From contig VBHB01000080.1 in NCBI GenBank assembly GCA_005880315.1, positions 1 to 45,644 on the forward strand: a stretch of 45,644 nt of DNA, read 5' to 3'. Each line of letters begins with the position of its first letter. The first letter of the stretch is position 1. The position numbers were made by a program, and so were the translations under genes. This DNA comes from Chloroflexota bacterium. GTDB lineage: Bacteria > Chloroflexota > Dormibacteria > Dormibacterales > Dormibacteraceae. Below the pieces are notes generated by a model. It was not told where the DNA came from. It saw nothing but the letters and a program-made list of their open reading frames with translations, and ran no database searches. Shown here piece after piece: positions 1-7,109 of this stretch.

Positions 1-458
1 CCCCACGCGCGCAGCTTGCCCGCGGCGATGAGGCGACCGATGTCGTGGACGATCTCCTTCATGCCCAAGCCCGCCGGCGGTTTTTCTGCATATGCGAGGT
101 CGATGTAGTCCATGCGCATCCGTTCCAGGGAAGCCTCGAGCTCCGCAGCCGCAGGCTGCTCCGGCCAGAACTCCCACCAGAGCTTGTTGGCGAGCACGAC
201 CTCCTCGCGCTTCCAACCCGAAGCCCGGAAGAGCTCGCCGAAAACGACCTCCGAGTAGCCGCTCTTCATCGGCGCGGTCCCCGTCTCGTCGTTGTAACGG
301 GCGTCGTCGAGGAAGTTGATCCCGAGCTCTCGTGCCTTTCGCATCACAGCGATGCCCGCGTCGCGCGGAATTCGCTCGTATGTCCGCCATGAGCCAAGGG
401 CAAGCTCGGAGACGTGAATGCCTGACGCGCCCAGTGGCCGTCGGCCGACGGCGACCAT
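1..458 (-). CDS. Aldo/keto reductase, N-terminal part (runs off window)
   Basis: The first 152 residues of an NAD(P)H-dependent aldo/keto reductase (TIM barrel) are visible; the C-terminal half lies beyond the window edge. The N-terminus carries the family pattern LGASGIHVSELALGSW, then GINFLDDARYN (residues 47-56, region of the catalytic Asp and Tyr), the VVLANK strand with Lys92, and YIDLAYAEKPP (118-128) where classical members have the catalytic His; here that position is not His. This suggests a divergent subfamily, so the substrate is unknown. The ATG start at 458 is supported by a TAAGCT box (465-470) exactly 6 nt upstream, the spacing expected of a leaderless transcript. It is divergent from the gene at 512. 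The family call is firm, the function only general. Confidence 0.85.
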   Translation of the reverse strand, partial: MVAVGRRPLGASGIHVSELALGSWRTYERIPRDAGIAVMRKARELGINFLDDARYNDETGTAPMKSGYSEVVFGELFRASGWKREEVVLANKLWWEFWPEQPAAAELEASLERMRMDYIDLAYAEKPPAGLGMKEIVHDIGRLIAAGKLRAW

Positions 459-464
459 TCGCCC

Positions 465-470
465 AGCTTA
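465..470 (-). promoter_or_regulatory. -10 box of a probable leaderless promoter (aldo/keto reductase)
   Basis: On the minus strand TAAGCT is followed by 6 nt (GGGCGA) and then the ATG. No -35 is obvious. The same TAnnnT-6/7 nt-start arrangement recurs at many genes in this window. Confidence 0.5.
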
Positions 471-484
471 AGTCCGCAGGGCAC

Positions 485-490
485 TAACCT
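485..490 (+). promoter_or_regulatory. -10 box (TAACCT) before a mini-ORF
   Basis: TAACCT lies 7 nt before an ATG at 498, the spacing seen at other probable leaderless starts in this window. That ATG opens a 5-codon ORF rather than the main gene. Confidence 0.35.
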
Positions 491-497
491 CATGGGA

Positions 498-515
498 ATG
501 GCGATGCGGGCGTGA
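498..515 (+). other. Five-codon upstream mini-ORF (MAMRA)
   Basis: ATG GCG ATG CGG GCG TGA. Its TGA overlaps the GTG start of the next gene as GTGA, so a ribosome finishing the mini-ORF could restart on the main gene. It is preceded by a TAACCT box 7 nt upstream. It is read from sequence only; translation is inference. Confidence 0.3.
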
Positions 516-1099
516 GCGTCTTCAACCTGCGACTGGAGTCGGTGCGGCGAAAGAGCGGAGGCCGGATCCACCTCACGCCCAAAGTCCCGCGGAGCGGTCC
601 GGTCACCACTCTATGCGGGCAGACATTGGCGGCGGCCTCCTACGTCGCGGTCGAGCAGGATGCCGACTGCACCAACTGCAAGCGCAGGTCTATGGACCCC
701 AGCCGCATCTCGGGTGCGTTCTTCGCCCAGGAAGAGGGATCGCAGCTGCTTCAGCTCTCGCTCGAGCAGGCTCGCGCCCGGCGCCCCGCCGGCAAAGCGG
801 CGCCATCTTCGAGCAAGCCGATCGTGCGCGTGCTGCCTCCCCAGGCGCCGGCCGTGCCCGATCGGATCGGCGAGCTCTACACCAACGGCTTCAAGGCGGC
901 CGGCGAGGGCTTGTGGCGCAGCCAGGCCGGCGTGCTGGTGCGCATGCGCAAGCAAGGCCGGGAGTGGCGTTTTGCTGAGCTCGTCTTCGATGGCTCGATC
1001 GTCGCCACCCGCCAGGACGGCGGGATGAAGCTCCGCGCCGGTGACGTCGAGGTGCGTCCCACCCAGGATGGTTTCGAGGTCCGCGTCAGGAGAACCTGA
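512..1099 (+). CDS. Hypothetical protein with an N-terminal His/Cys cluster
   Basis: A 195-residue protein of unknown function. Residues 18-57 hold a compact possible metal site: His20 in GRIHL, Cys35 in TLCG, and Cys53 and Cys56 in DCTNC. This H-C-CxxC arrangement resembles short zinc-binding domains found in small actinobacterial and phage proteins. Residues 60-115 are Ala/Pro/Arg-rich linker. The C-terminal 80 residues (from about DRIGELYTNGF) form a basic, probably beta-rich domain ending in alternating charged strands. No signal peptide or membrane segment is seen. The start is GTG; no in-frame ATG lies nearby, and the GTG overlaps the stop of a 5-codon mini-ORF. The gene converges on the lipoprotein gene, with 9 nt between the two stops. 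Confidence 0.6.
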   Translation: MSVFNLRLESVRRKSGGRIHLTPKVPRSGPVTTLCGQTLAAASYVAVEQDADCTNCKRRSMDPSRISGAFFAQEEGSQLLQLSLEQARARRPAGKAAPSSSKPIVRVLPPQAPAVPDRIGELYTNGFKAAGEGLWRSQAGVLVRMRKQGREWRFAELVFDGSIVATRQDGGMKLRAGDVEVRPTQDGFEVRVRRT

Positions 1100-1108
1100 C
1101 CTTCCGGT

Positions 1109-1486
1109 TCAGATGTGCTGGGTCACTAATACGACGTTGAGGGCCGGATCCGCATACACGATCACGCACCAGCCGCGGCCGAAGTCAGCGGTCGAGACCA
1201 GAACTCTTCCCGTGTGCGCAGCCCCCACCACGAGGTCGGGTAGGTATGTGAGGTGGTAGGCCTGGCGGCCATTGCAGATGGCGTGCAGGTGGACCTGGTA
1301 AGTCCCGGGCGGAAGATGCGAAAAGCCGACCGGCAGGAAGGATGGGATCGACGGTCCTGCTGGGCGCACGACAGGAGCGGCCACCGGCTGGCGTGAGACG
1401 CCCGTCTTCAGCGTCGCTCCGCTCGCGGGCTGGGGGCCGCATGCGACCAGCATCGCCATGGCAAGCATCGCGAACACGAACCTCAT
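1109..1486 (-). CDS. Small lipoprotein with a Cu/Zn-SOD-like remnant domain
   Basis: A 125-residue exported protein. Residues 1-16 form a lipoprotein signal with lipobox LVAC (Cys16), so it should be anchored to the outer face of the membrane. Residues 59-119 recall the copper/zinc superoxide dismutase fold: PPGTYQVHLHAIC matches the His-x-His-xx-Cys strand of SOD (His66, His68, Cys71), followed by YLPDLVVGAAHTGRV, which resembles the SOD segment HAGDLPNLxxxxxGxG, and a second Cys107 that could pair with Cys71. Most other metal-binding His residues are absent, so enzymatic activity is doubtful; it may be a structural or copper-binding relative. It is last in the minus-strand gene run, 22 nt after the AlkZ-like gene. 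The lipoprotein call is firm; the SOD relation is inference. Confidence 0.65.
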   Translation of the reverse strand: MRFVFAMLAMAMLVACGPQPASGATLKTGVSRQPVAAPVVRPAGPSIPSFLPVGFSHLPPGTYQVHLHAICNGRQAYHLTYLPDLVVGAAHTGRVLVSTADFGRGWCVIVYADPALNVVLVTQHI

Positions 1487-1508
1487 ACGGAGTGGATACG
1501 TTCAGCTG

Positions 1509-2561
1509 TTACTCGTTGTGGAACGCCGCGAGGGCACGGGCCTCGTCGTCGAGCTCGCCTCTCACGGACCGCGGCATCGGCTCGAACGGATCGACGCGAA
1601 CCCGGCCGTCCTCGTACCGCCACGTGCCCGCCACGGCACCATCGACCAGGAACACCGGCATCGAGTGCGGCGTCTTCGTGCCGAAGATGATCGGGCGGTA
1701 CGCCTCGGGCATGACCTTGGTTCGGCGTGCGTGGATCATCGTGAGCGCCTCGAAGGTCTGCAGGAACCGCACCGGCGCGCGCGAGCCGCCATCGGGAATC
1801 GGCGCCTTCGGCAGGTCGAAGAGGATGCGACCGGCTTCATCACGGAAGCGCGCAAGGCGCATGCGCTCGACCACCGGCATCACCTTTGCCGGCGGCAAGC
1901 CGGCCCAGCTGGCGATGTCGGCCACCGCCGCCGGTCCGAATCCGCCGAGATACCGGCGCACGATCAGCTCCAGGCCCGCCGCCTCCGTGGCATTGGCCGC
2001 GCCGACCCAATCGTCGGCCAGGCCGTAGAGGTCGGCCAGCCTTCGTTCCCACGTTCCCGACGGCGGGACGCGGACCATGTCTAGCCACAGCCCCAGCCCC
2101 GACCAGGCGATGGCCGGGAAGCCAGATTCGGACAGCAACGCCTTGAGCTCGGTGGTCCGTGCCGGGCCGCGCTCGAGCCGCGCCCGCACGACGCCGGCCA
2201 CCTCGTCCATGTCCAGTCCGTGCGCCTGATGCCGGACCACGCGGAGCCACCACTCGCGGCGCGCAGACCTGACCCCTGCCTGAAGCACGGGATAGTCCGC
2301 CCGCGAAACGGTGTGAATCGTGCTTCGGATCAATGTGCCCTGGATGGCCCGACGCTTGATGAGAGCCTCGGTGAGATTTGCCCGGCGGAAGTTGCGCAGG
2401 CGCGACCAGAGCCCCACATAGCCGCTGGGTGCGTACTGGGTCTGCAGGCCGCCGACCGCTTCGAGCGCGCGTGTCAAGGGCATCGACGATCGTTCGAGCA
2501 GTAGTTGGCGCGCCAGGAGCGCGCGGTTCAGCTCGCGTTGGGACAGGACACGCTCAGTCAA
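1509..2561 (-). CDS. AlkZ/YcaQ-family winged-helix DNA glycosylase
   Basis: A 350-residue protein of the HTH_42 family (DUF1006), whose members AlkZ and YcaQ excise bulky alkylated or cross-linked bases. The N-terminus LSQRELNRALLARQLLL is typical, as are residues 36-54 with the QTQ motif (Gln40, Gln42), matching the catalytic Q-x-Q of AlkZ-type enzymes, and the segment IQGTLIRSTIHTVSRADY that follows. The C-terminus contains ALTMIHARRTKVMPEAYRP and ends with a beta-rich portion (VFLVDGAVAGTWRYE) characteristic of the family. Length fits. It follows the zinc-ribbon gene by 36 nt on the same strand and may be co-transcribed. The substrate is not predictable from sequence. Confidence 0.85.
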   Translation of the reverse strand: MTERVLSQRELNRALLARQLLLERSSMPLTRALEAVGGLQTQYAPSGYVGLWSRLRNFRRANLTEALIKRRAIQGTLIRSTIHTVSRADYPVLQAGVRSARREWWLRVVRHQAHGLDMDEVAGVVRARLERGPARTTELKALLSESGFPAIAWSGLGLWLDMVRVPPSGTWERRLADLYGLADDWVGAANATEAAGLELIVRRYLGGFGPAAVADIASWAGLPPAKVMPVVERMRLARFRDEAGRILFDLPKAPIPDGGSRAPVRFLQTFEALTMIHARRTKVMPEAYRPIIFGTKTPHSMPVFLVDGAVAGTWRYEDGRVRVDPFEPMPRSVRGELDDEARALAAFHNE

Positions 2562-2597
2562 AGGGTGCGAATTAGATTGTCGCGAGTCCCCCGACGC

Positions 2598-2927
2598 TCA
2601 GCGCGAGGACGAAGCCGTTCGCGCACCTGAGGCGATGCTGCTCGGCAGATGATTCGGGGCCGCGGGCAGAGTGAAGCCCACGGACTGGGCCACGATGAGC
2701 CCCACCAGCAGCAACAGGATCGCCAGGGCAAAGAGCCCGAAGATCTGCCAGTCCATCCGCCGGCTGGCCATCATCCACCCAGGCGCGGTCGGAGCTCCGG
2801 CCGGCGCCCACCCACAGATGGGACAGCGGCCGTTCGTGTACCGCGAATTGAAGCTCCAGCGGTCGAGCTCGCAGAAGTAGCGAGACGGCTGCCTTTGGAT
2901 TCGCGGCAGGCGCAGCGACGAGATCAA
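2598..2927 (-). CDS. Zinc-ribbon single-span membrane protein
   Basis: A 109-residue protein without a recognised family. Residues 17-42 contain a likely zinc-binding knuckle: FCELDRW (Cys19) and CPICGW (Cys35, Cys38). Residues about 59-83 (WQIFGLFALAILLLLVGLIVAQ) form one transmembrane helix, followed by a short Ala/Ser-rich tail. The start ATG overlaps the stop of the upstream surface-protein gene as ATGA, so translation is probably coupled. It is the sixth gene of the ABC-transporter operon. A role in assembly or anchoring of the preceding surface protein is conceivable, but nothing in the sequence shows it. Confidence 0.65.
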   Translation of the reverse strand: MISSLRLPRIQRQPSRYFCELDRWSFNSRYTNGRCPICGWAPAGAPTAPGWMMASRRMDWQIFGLFALAILLLLVGLIVAQSVGFTLPAAPNHLPSSIASGARTASSSR

Positions 2928-4336
2928 GGCGCGAGCACCTCTTCGGTCGCATCCTCTTTGGGTGCGCTACGCGCCCACACCCAGGCCGCGGCGGACGCCA
3001 TGACGAGAGCCTCTAGGGTGAAGAACATCAGCGCGAGCGGCTGGCGATTGGCGAGCAGCGTGGTCACCGCGCCAGCCGCATTGTTGGTCGCCCCGGCCGC
3101 CGTGGCGCCGGCGCCGAACCCCTGGTCGCCGAAGCCACCGAATCCGCCAAAGCCTCCAAACCCACCAAAGCCGCCGAAGCCAAAGCCTCCACCCGCGGCC
3201 GCGTTGGCATCCCCGTAGCCCTCACCGAGGACGTACTCCGTGTTTTGCTGCGGCACGCCAGGCCCGGGCGTGGGGTGGGTGACCAGGATGTGCAGCCCGG
3301 TCGCCCATGCGGTGGCGTGGCTGCCGTTCACGGTCTTGGTCGGCTGCGCGGTGAAGATCTTGATGTAGGTGACGTCGGCGCCGGGCACGCAGCTGGAGGA
3401 GGAATCGTTGGGGGTGACATAACCCGCGCGGTCCTGAGGAATCCCGGGCAGCCCGCTTGGGCTGGGCAGAGGTGGCACAGGAGCGGATGGCGCGGGAGCG
3501 GGCGGTTTCGGAGATGGCGCGGGCGCGGGGCACGGCGCGGGGTGGCTCTGCTGCACCGTCAATCCCTGGTCGGTGACCGTGACCGGCTGGCCGTTGACGG
3601 TGACCTCCCCGACGACCACATGGGCGTCCGCGGTGCCGCTGCTCGTGGTGCTGGTGACGATCGTGTCGACGACCACCTTGCCGACGTGCACGGTGCCCAT
3701 CGCAAAGTTCTGCACCTCCGAGTGAGTCGTCACGGTGAGGACGCCGTTCGACCTGACCACCGTATGGCTCGCGCCGGTCGCGCCGCTGAACGGCTGCGAG
3801 CCTCCTCCGGCGTAGTAGCCCCACGCATCGGAGTAGAGCTGGCTCGCGTCGCTGTCGCCGCGGGAGGCCGCCTGCCCACCGGGGCAGGGGTTCTGCTGTT
3901 GTGCGGACGCGGGGCTGGACGAGCAGCTGTCAACGTGCGCGGTGGAAGGCCCGCCGGGATAGGTCGACGTCGCGTACGGCACCTGGTTGTTCGGGTTCTG
4001 GCACGCGCTCGGCGGCGGCGGCGGGTTGCCGGCGCTGCAGCTCTGGTTGTACTGCGACCCGGCGGTCGCGGAGAGCGGTCCGCTGTCCGAGAACGTGGCC
4101 TTGCCGACCGACGACGGGGATGCATCCTGCTGGACCTGCGCGAGCGGGTAGTGATTGTTCACGGCTCCGTTCTGGAAATTGGGAAATGCGCTCGAACCGG
4201 TGATGGTGTGGACGCCGGTCCCGTATCCGTAGCTCGTGTATGCGCCGGGCACGTCTGCAGCCACCAGAATCGGCACCCCGAGCACGCAGGCGATCACGGC
4301 GAGGAACGCGACGGCCAGCGTGGCTGCGCGTCTCAA
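2924..4336 (-). CDS. Secreted Gly-Phe-rich surface protein in the liv operon
   Basis: A 470-residue exported protein of no recognised family. Residues 1-27 form a signal peptide (RRAATLAVAFLAVIACVLG). A long extracellular part follows, rich in Ser, Thr, Gly and Asn, with several Cys (SCSAGN, SACQNP, VDSCSSS) that could form disulfides. Residues about 195-260 look like beta-sandwich strands (VVRSNGVLTVTTHSEVQ; VGEVTVNGQPVTVTDQGL). A Pro-rich hinge (about 265-295), a beta region and a glycine-phenylalanine repeat (about 381-406) precede a C-terminal transmembrane helix (about 430-452) and a short charged tail. The stop of the fused ATPase gene overlaps its start (4333-4336) and the zinc-ribbon gene overlaps its end, so it is embedded in the transporter operon. 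It may be an anchored surface protein; its role is unknown. Confidence 0.7.
   Translation of the reverse strand: MRRAATLAVAFLAVIACVLGVPILVAADVPGAYTSYGYGTGVHTITGSSAFPNFQNGAVNNHYPLAQVQQDASPSSVGKATFSDSGPLSATAGSQYNQSCSAGNPPPPPSACQNPNNQVPYATSTYPGGPSTAHVDSCSSSPASAQQQNPCPGGQAASRGDSDASQLYSDAWGYYAGGGSQPFSGATGASHTVVRSNGVLTVTTHSEVQNFAMGTVHVGKVVVDTIVTSTTSSGTADAHVVVGEVTVNGQPVTVTDQGLTVQQSHPAPCPAPAPSPKPPAPAPSAPVPPLPSPSGLPGIPQDRAGYVTPNDSSSSCVPGADVTYIKIFTAQPTKTVNGSHATAWATGLHILVTHPTPGPGVPQQNTEYVLGEGYGDANAAAGGGFGFGGFGGFGGFGGFGGFGDQGFGAGATAAGATNNAAGAVTTLLANRQPLALMFFTLEALVMASAAAWVWARSAPKEDATEEVLAP
3121..3195 (-). repeat. 9-bp tandem coding repeat (Gly-Gly-Phe)n
   Basis: Successive Gly-Gly-Phe triplets are encoded within the surface protein (residues about 381-406), visible on the plus strand as repeats of the type gaagccacc/gaatccgcc. 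Third-position variation between copies indicates selection at protein level. The tract sits just before the C-terminal membrane helix. Confidence 0.7.
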
Positions 4337-6075
4337 TGCTTGACCCCTTCCAGCAGCTCGAGCGCGATCGCGCCCGCCGAACGGCCCTCACGCGTGGCGC
4401 GCTCTTCGATTGCCCGCTTCACCGAAGGCGGCACCTTCAAGGACAGGACCTCCATCAGCTCAACGTCGACGCGATGCCCGTTTCCATTCGCTTCGGAGGG
4501 AATCGCGGCGGGCTCGTCGACCGCTGAGCCCAGGTACGAACCCGAGATCAGCTTCCGGTCGGCCCGCAGCTCCGCAGCGGGTGCCTCGTGGCCGGCGGTG
4601 CCGTGCTCGAAGATGTACGCGCGGTCGGCGACCTCGAGCGCCGACTCGACGAACTGCTCGACCAGCAGCACGGCGATGCCTTTGGATCGCAGCACGGACA
4701 GCATCTCGAACAGCTGCCGCACGATCGTCGGTGCGAGGCCCTGCGACATCTCATCCACCATCACCAGCCGCGGCCGGGCCAGCAGGGCACGCGCCAGGGC
4801 GACCATCTGCTGCTCGCCACCTGAAAGCGTGCCGACCGCTTGCCATCGCCTTTGCTTCAGTCGAGGAAAGACCTCGTACGCGACTGAAGGATCGACCCGC
4901 TGGCCGGTGTTGTCCGATGCGAGCAGCAAAGTGTCCTCGACGCTCATGCGCGGGAAGAGACCACGGCCCTCGGGGATGTGCGCGAGGCCCATGCCCGCGA
5001 TGCGCTCAGGCGTGCGGCCGGTGATGTCTCGGCCGCCGAAGAACACGCGACCCGCGCGCGGTTTGACGATGCCGGAGATGGCGCGCAGCGTCGTCGTCTT
5101 GCCCGCTCCGTTGGCTCCGATGCAGGCCACGATCTCGGCGGGACGCACCACGAGGTTGACGTCTCGGATCACCTCGAGTGCGCCGTAGCCCGCGGCGAGG
5201 CCCTTAACTCCCAGCAGCGGAGCGCCGGTCGGCAGCGCGGGCGTGCCGTCCTTTCGGTCCGCCGACGTGATGACGGGTTGCACGGCACCATCGGGTGCTG
5301 CCGGCAGCTCAGGATTGGGCTCGCCCAGATATGCAGCGATCACCTTTCGATCGCTGCGAATCTCGGCCGGCCTGCCCTGGGCGAGGATCTTGCCGAAGTC
5401 GAGCACGTACATGTAGTCGCAGACGCGCATCACCAGGCTCATGTCGTGATCGACCAGGAGCATCGACACGTGGAAGCGCTCGCGCACCGCATTGAGAAGG
5501 TCGGCCAGCCGCTTGGTCTCGCCGGCGTCGAGGCCGGCGGCGGGCTCGTCGAGCAGGATCAGCTTGGGTCGCATCGCCAGCGCGCGAGCGATCTCGACCC
5601 GGCGCTGGATCCCGGCCGGAAGATCGCCGGCGAGGCTGTTGGCGTGCGCGTCGAGGTCGAGGACATGCAGGATCGCGCGCGCTCTTTCCATGGTGGCGCG
5701 CTCAGCGAAGCGCGAAAGCGGATTCCCCAATGCGTCCGCGATGGTGCTGCGCCTTCCCAGCGCATCCATCGGCACCGCGAGGTTCTCGAGCAGTGTCATC
5801 GACTTCCACAGCTGGAGGTTCTGGAAGGTGCGGGCGATGCCGCGCCTGGCACGTTCGTGCGGCGGCACTCGGCGCAGCGAGCGGCCGTCGAAGAAGATCC
5901 TGCCGGCGTCGGGCTGCACCACGCCCGAGATGCAGTTGAACAGAGTCGTCTTGCCTGCGCCGTTCGGTCCGATGAGGCCCAGGATCTCGCCTCGGTTGAG
6001 GTCGATCGAGACACGATCGAGCGCGACCACGCCGCCGAAACGCACATAGATGTCCCGAACTCTGAGCATGGTCAT
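4333..6075 (-). CDS. livGF: Fused LivG-LivF ABC ATPase with a C-terminal RHH-like tail
   Basis: A 580-residue protein carrying both ATPases of a branched-chain amino acid type ABC importer on one chain. The LivG half (about 4-255) has Walker A GPNGAGKT (36-43), the LivG hallmark ARTFQNLQLW (81-90) and Walker B LILLDEPAAGLD (172-183); its signature is LPAGIQRR instead of LSGGQ. The LivF half (about 287-518) has Walker A GANGAGKT (320-327), IPEGRGLFPRMSVEDTL, signature LSGGEQQ (417-423) and Walker B LVMVDEMSQGLAP. These are normally separate proteins. Residues 541-580 (LSLKVPPSVKRAIEERA, then an Ala-rich helix) resemble a ribbon-helix-helix segment not found in LivF. The ATG overlaps the livM stop (6072-6075). 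Confidence 0.92.
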   Translation of the reverse strand: MTMLRVRDIYVRFGGVVALDRVSIDLNRGEILGLIGPNGAGKTTLFNCISGVVQPDAGRIFFDGRSLRRVPPHERARRGIARTFQNLQLWKSMTLLENLAVPMDALGRRSTIADALGNPLSRFAERATMERARAILHVLDLDAHANSLAGDLPAGIQRRVEIARALAMRPKLILLDEPAAGLDAGETKRLADLLNAVRERFHVSMLLVDHDMSLVMRVCDYMYVLDFGKILAQGRPAEIRSDRKVIAAYLGEPNPELPAAPDGAVQPVITSADRKDGTPALPTGAPLLGVKGLAAGYGALEVIRDVNLVVRPAEIVACIGANGAGKTTTLRAISGIVKPRAGRVFFGGRDITGRTPERIAGMGLAHIPEGRGLFPRMSVEDTLLLASDNTGQRVDPSVAYEVFPRLKQRRWQAVGTLSGGEQQMVALARALLARPRLVMVDEMSQGLAPTIVRQLFEMLSVLRSKGIAVLLVEQFVESALEVADRAYIFEHGTAGHEAPAAELRADRKLISGSYLGSAVDEPAAIPSEANGNGHRVDVELMEVLSLKVPPSVKRAIEERATREGRSAGAIALELLEGVKH

Positions 6076-7109
6076 GCCACGCGCACCCGCCTTTGCGTGT
6101 GCACGCGGACTGCCGCCATCGCCTTCGCCACATGCCCATGGAGGTCGCCCCAGACGCCGTCCGGCAGGAGGATCAGCTGGACGATGAGGAGCGCGCCCAG
6201 CGCGAGCGAGAACCAGTCGTATGAGATGTCATAGCTGTGGCCCATGAACGTGCCGTGGCCGTAGCGCGTGAGGATGTCGGGCACGAACGCCATGAAGAAG
6301 CCGCCCAACGCCGCGGCGGGAACGTATCGGACGCCCATCAGCACGGCGATCGCGGACAGCTGCAGCGAGGTGAACACCCAGAATGGCTGCGGGCTCACGG
6401 AGCCGGCGATCAGCGGATAGAAGGATCCGCCCAGGCCGGCGATGCCGGCCGACAAGCCAAACGCCAGCAGCTTGTAACGAGTGAGGTTCACGCCCATCGT
6501 CGAAGCCGCCAGCTCGGAATCGCGGATGGCTCGGAAGCGCCTGCCCGCTCCGGACTGGTGGAGGTTGACCATCAGCAAAGCGACCAGGACGAAGAGCGCG
6601 AGCAGCACCTCATAACCAGCGAGGAGGTGCGAAGAAGAGTCTGCCGGGAGCCCGAGCAGGTTGGCGCCGTCGACCCGCCATCCGCCTGAGCCGCCGCTGA
6701 ACCAATCGAAGATGTGGTCCTGGAAGACGTATTTGTCGAAGACGAGCGCGATCGCCAGGGTCACGATCGCAAGGGTGATCCCGCGCAGGCGTAGGGCCGG
6801 GAGCCCGACGAGGACGCCGAGCGCGAACGCGGCGACCACGCCCACCACGATTCCCACCACGTAGCCGGCGTGGAAGGTGTTGAACATCATGCCCGCGGCA
6901 TACGCCCCCACCCCGGCGAAGGTCGCCTGACACAGCGAGACCTGACCCACATACCCGGTGAGCAGGACGATGCTCAGGATTCCGAAAGCCCACACCACCG
7001 AGAGCGCGGCGTCGAACTTCAAGCCCACGTCGAAGCCGGCCGGGATCAAGGCGAGCATTAAGAATGCGGCGACCGCAACCGCCAGCCGCACGGGATGTCC
7101 GAGGATCAT
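6072..7109 (-). CDS. livM: Branched-chain amino acid ABC transporter permease LivM
   Basis: A 345-residue inner-membrane permease with about nine to ten hydrophobic segments. The family motif GYVGQVSLCQATFAGVGAY lies near residues 45-63, and LPALRLRGITLAIVTLA is the usual LivM cytoplasmic-loop region; AIRDSELAASTMGVNLTRYKLLAF is the EAA-like loop contacting the ATPase. The start is ATG at 7109, giving MILGHPVRL; the reading frame stays open upstream only because it shadows livH. The ATG overlaps the livH TGA by 4 nt. With LivH it forms the transport channel for a hydrophobic amino acid, amide or related small solute; the true substrate is not predictable. Confidence 0.93.
   Translation of the reverse strand: MILGHPVRLAVAVAAFLMLALIPAGFDVGLKFDAALSVVWAFGILSIVLLTGYVGQVSLCQATFAGVGAYAAGMMFNTFHAGYVVGIVVGVVAAFALGVLVGLPALRLRGITLAIVTLAIALVFDKYVFQDHIFDWFSGGSGGWRVDGANLLGLPADSSSHLLAGYEVLLALFVLVALLMVNLHQSGAGRRFRAIRDSELAASTMGVNLTRYKLLAFGLSAGIAGLGGSFYPLIAGSVSPQPFWVFTSLQLSAIAVLMGVRYVPAAALGGFFMAFVPDILTRYGHGTFMGHSYDISYDWFSLALGALLIVQLILLPDGVWGDLHGHVAKAMAAVRVHTQRRVRVA

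Noticed and set aside
3245-6234. Long plus-strand ORFs (647 and 418 codons) opposite the Liv operon
   Set aside because: They are antisense shadows of the surface-protein and LivGF genes; products are Arg/Ala/Gly-rich with no family motifs.
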